The position numbers and the translations under genes were made by a program. A stretch of 53,647 bases of DNA from Bryobacterales bacterium (lineage in GTDB: Bacteria; Acidobacteriota; Terriglobia; Bryobacterales; UBA6623). The DNA lies in the NCBI GenBank assembly GCA_028819235.1, contig JAPPMC010000197.1:1-53647 (forward strand), written 5' to 3'. Shown here in pieces: positions 51,273 to 53,647 of the stretch; positions within the stretch are counted from its first letter, which is position 1, and every line of letters starts with the position of its first letter. Below the pieces are notes generated by a model. It had not been told where the DNA came from. It made no database searches and worked only from the letters and a program-made list of their open reading frames with translations.

Positions 51273-52901
51273 TTAGCGCTCTTCCCTAACCTCCAAGACC
51301 CGGTTCGCTTCCACGCTGCCCAAGCCCTGTACCCGTCCGCTGGGCCATCGCACTCTTACTTCCGCGCGTTCCGCCAAGCCCAGGCCGAAGTGGACGCCGT
51401 CGTGGCTTGAGGAGGCATAGCCGACCGCGCTCGTCATCGGATTGGCCTGACCCGCCGCCTCGATGATCGCCCCCAAGCCGTCCCGGTTGGAGCGCGTGCC
51501 CGTGAGGCGCACATTGAGCCATGAGTTCCTTCCGGGGCTGGAGTTCCGCCAGAGTTCGGCCCTGTCTCCTAGGGATGCGACCACCACATCCACCCTGCCG
51601 TCGCGGTCGAAGTCCGCGAACGCGCAGCCCCGGTGGGCCCTACGGCTGCCGGTGAGCCCACCGTCTGCCGGTTCGAACGAGCCGTCGCCCCGGTTGGCGA
51701 AAGCGGTGTTCGGCTCGCGGTATGGAGTGGTCGGCTCGAACTCCCGGATGACGTCGTTGACGTGCGAGTTCGCCGTGAAGAGGTCCTTGAACCCGTCATT
51801 GTCCAGGTCGAACAGGCCGATACCCCATCCGCTGTGCCGGTTCGAGAGAAGGGCCATCCCGGACGGGGCGGTGGCATCCTCGAAGAAGCCCTCGCCGACA
51901 TTCCGGAACACCGGAAAAGTCTCCGCGATCAGCGCCGTGACGGCCAGGTCCGGGAGGCCGTCGTTGTCGTAGTCGCGGAAGTCGACGCCCATGCTGGCGA
52001 CCGGTTCTCCGTGCTGCAGCAAGGCCACCCCGCCGAACAGTCCTCCCTCCTCGAAGGCCTCGCCCTCCCGGTTCAGGAACAGGAAATTGGGCAGGTTGTC
52101 GTTCGTGACAAAGGCGTCGATCCAGCCGTCTCCGTCCGCGTCGCCGAAGGCCACGCTCATTCCCCGCCCCAAGTGCGCCCCGATGCCGGCCGGCCCGCTG
52201 ACCTCTTCGAACATTCCCTGGCCGGCATTGCGGTATAGCCGGTTCGCCGTAGGAGTCAGCCGCGAGGGATCGCAATAGGCCCGCAGGCCCCGATCCGGAT
52301 CTCCGCAGAACGTGTCGAAATCCAGGCTCCAGCGGGCGTAGTTGACCACGAACAGGTCCAACTGGCCGTCGCTGTCGTAGTCGAACCAGCCGGCGGCTAC
52401 TGCCCAGTCGGGCTGCAGAAGGCCAGCCGAGCGGGTGGCGTCGGCAAACGTGCCATCACCGCGGTTCCTGAAGAGGGTCAGGCGGAACACGCCGGCCACG
52501 AGCAGGTCGACGTCTCCGTCGTTGTCGTAGTCGGCTGCGGCGGCGCCCATGTCGTAGCCGCTGCCGGCGACTCCGGCACCTGCCGTGACATCCGTGAAGC
52601 GCATGCCCCCTTCGTTGCGGTAGAGGCGGTTCCAGTACTTGGGAGACGTCTTGCGCAAGGACGGGATCTCGGCACCGTTCGTGAAGTAGATGTCCGGCAG
52701 GCCGTCGCCGTCGTAGTCGAACACGGCAACTCCGCCCGCCATCGTCTCGATCATGTGCTTCTCGGCTGTCGGATGGTTCTCCAAACGAAAGTCGACGCCG
52801 GCCTCGGCGGCAACGTCACGGAACTGGATCGGGCCGGCTGGCGCGGTCGTGACCGCGGTCCCCAGCAGTGCCGCGAAGAGCGCTACTCGCTCTTGATCCA
52901 T
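51273..52901 (-). CDS. CRTAC1-type FG-GAP/VCBS repeat protein with ASPIC/UnbV C-terminus
   Basis: The 542-residue exported protein has a short signal (ALFAALLGTAVTTAPA) and repeated Ca-binding FG-GAP blades of the form FDYDGDGLPDIYF, ADYDNDGDVDLLV, FDYDSDGQLDLFV, GDADGDGWIDAFV and FDLDNDGFKDLFT. These make a beta-propeller, followed by an ASPIC/UnbV domain (WLNVRLTGTRSNRDGLGAII and LGLAERAEVRVRWPSG). Such proteins are numerous in Bryobacter-type Acidobacteriota and lack a known function. ATG 52901 overlaps the upstream TPR gene by 19 nt. Confidence 0.9.
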   Translation of the reverse strand: MDQERVALFAALLGTAVTTAPAGPIQFRDVAAEAGVDFRLENHPTAEKHMIETMAGGVAVFDYDGDGLPDIYFTNGAEIPSLRKTSPKYWNRLYRNEGGMRFTDVTAGAGVAGSGYDMGAAAADYDNDGDVDLLVAGVFRLTLFRNRGDGTFADATRSAGLLQPDWAVAAGWFDYDSDGQLDLFVVNYARWSLDFDTFCGDPDRGLRAYCDPSRLTPTANRLYRNAGQGMFEEVSGPAGIGAHLGRGMSVAFGDADGDGWIDAFVTNDNLPNFLFLNREGEAFEEGGLFGGVALLQHGEPVASMGVDFRDYDNDGLPDLAVTALIAETFPVFRNVGEGFFEDATAPSGMALLSNRHSGWGIGLFDLDNDGFKDLFTANSHVNDVIREFEPTTPYREPNTAFANRGDGSFEPADGGLTGSRRAHRGCAFADFDRDGRVDVVVASLGDRAELWRNSSPGRNSWLNVRLTGTRSNRDGLGAIIEAAGQANPMTSAVGYASSSHDGVHFGLGLAERAEVRVRWPSGRVQGLGSVEANRVLEVREER

Positions 52902-53647
52902 CGATCCAGCCGGTCGCGGTCGCGCGAGAAGGTGCGCTTGCGCATCTCCGCCGAGCGTTCCACTGCCGCCCTTGCGAGCTCTGCGTTCCCAAGGCGAACG
53001 TGCGCTTGGAACAGGGAGTAGTGGATATCCCCGTAGTAGTCCAGCACGAGGGCCCGCTCCAGCTGCTCGGCGGCCTCCCTAAACCGCCCGACCCTCAGAT
53101 AGGCCCGGCCCAGGCTGGGTCTGGCCTCCACCAGGTTCGGGTCGATGCGTAGCGCCGCCTCCAGATAGGGCACTGCCTCGGCATGCTGCTGCCGCGCGAC
53201 AAACAGCCGGCCGGCAAAATAGAGTGTGCGAGCGTCCGAATCATCCAGCTCGAGCGCCCTGCGGAGCGATCTCTCTGCCTCGTCAAGGTCGTTGTCGAGC
53301 AGGTAAATCAACCCGAGGCTGCGGTGCAGCTCGGGCTCGTCCGGCTTGAGATCGATCGCCTTGCGGTATTCCGCGATGGCCTCCGCATCGGCCTGCCGCT
53401 GACGGTGGGCCTCGGCGCGCAGCTGGTGGGCACGCCAAGAGTCAGGAGCGAGGGCATCGACCTCCCTGAAGCAGGAATCTGCCAAGGACTGGAGGGTCCG
53501 GACCGTCCAGTACAGCGCCTCCGGCAGGTCTTCGTCCGTACCGTGCATAGCGTGGGTGAAGGCGACGATGGCTCTGTCGGGCGCTCCAAGGGCTAGGTAG
53601 TGCTCGCGCCAAAACCCCTGCCACGACGGGCCCGGCGGCCCACTGGT
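52883..53647 (-). CDS. TPR-repeat protein, 5' end cut by the window edge
   Basis: The frame is open without a stop from 52883 to the right edge, so the start lies outside; an internal Met at 53548 is not the true start. At least 254 residues are present. Tetratricopeptide repeats are clear: DAEAIAEYRKAIDLKPDEPE, LHRSLGLIYLLDNDLDEAERSLRRALEL-type text, and AVPYLEAALRIDPNLVEARP. The upstream part (WQGFWREHYLALGAPDRAIV) continues the helical pattern. It is probably an envelope scaffold working with the coupled CRTAC1 protein, but partner and role are unknown. Confidence 0.85.
   Translation of the reverse strand, partial: TSGPPGPSWQGFWREHYLALGAPDRAIVAFTHAMHGTDEDLPEALYWTVRTLQSLADSCFREVDALAPDSWRAHQLRAEAHRQRQADAEAIAEYRKAIDLKPDEPELHRSLGLIYLLDNDLDEAERSLRRALELDDSDARTLYFAGRLFVARQQHAEAVPYLEAALRIDPNLVEARPSLGRAYLRVGRFREAAEQLERALVLDYYGDIHYSLFQAHVRLGNAELARAAVERSAEMRKRTFSRDRDRLDRWIKSE

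Overview
The window is GC-rich, densely coding bacterial chromosome. The gene content points to Acidobacteriota, though not decisively. In favour are Oar-like TonB receptors with a carboxypeptidase-regulatory N-terminus, a GWxTD protein, paired PSD1 (DUF1549/DUF1553) and DUF1501 genes, DUF6152, a CRTAC1-type FG-GAP protein and a B12-dependent ribonucleotide reductase. The organism is diderm: there are several outer-membrane barrels and a heptose adenylyltransferase. No rRNA, CRISPR array, prophage or insertion sequence was seen.

Layout. (1) 0.3-4.0 kb: a TonB receptor on the minus strand with a clear sigma70-type promoter. (2) 4.6-9.1 kb: the conserved rpmH-rnpA-yidD-yidC-jag-mnmE cluster on the plus strand, with rnpA starting inside rpmH. 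(3) 9.1-12.0 kb: a 0.75-kb stretch without a recognisable gene, then purS and a GlmS-like protein that has lost its glutaminase nucleophile and several isomerase residues. (4) 12.0-16.7 kb: M48 metalloprotease, class V aminotransferase, GH32 glycosidase and a secreted HNH nuclease with an Excalibur domain. (5) 16.8-30.2 kb: an accessory export and catabolism island on the plus strand. Two PSD1/DUF1501 pairs flank an orphan sugar-type ABC permease, three paralogous secreted proteins with a D-L-x-G-[IV]-W motif (one fused to two VOC domains) and a DUF6152 protein.

(6) 30.3-36.9 kb, minus strand: class II ribonucleotide reductase with two NrdR-like boxes upstream, a CPA2-type antiporter coupled to an HtrA-like pseudoprotease behind a structured leader, and an HpcH/HpaI aldolase. 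(7) 37.0-48.7 kb, minus strand: a long co-directional run GWxTD - barrel - small carboxypeptidase-regulatory protein - thpR - rfaE2 - mfd - lepA - porin, continuing into the aldolase, headed by a strong promoter at about 48.73 kb. (8) 48.7-53.6 kb: fur followed by an FHA-GAF-PP2C phosphatase, tRNA-Pro(GGG), a CRTAC1 FG-GAP protein and a TPR protein cut by the right edge.

Most notable are the GlmS-like pseudoenzyme beside purS, the VOC-VOC-'GIW' fusion inside a paralog island, and the pseudoprotease/antiporter pair with its structured leader. Start codons were chosen by eye from Shine-Dalgarno sites, overlaps and family length. All family names come from recognising motifs, not from a database search.
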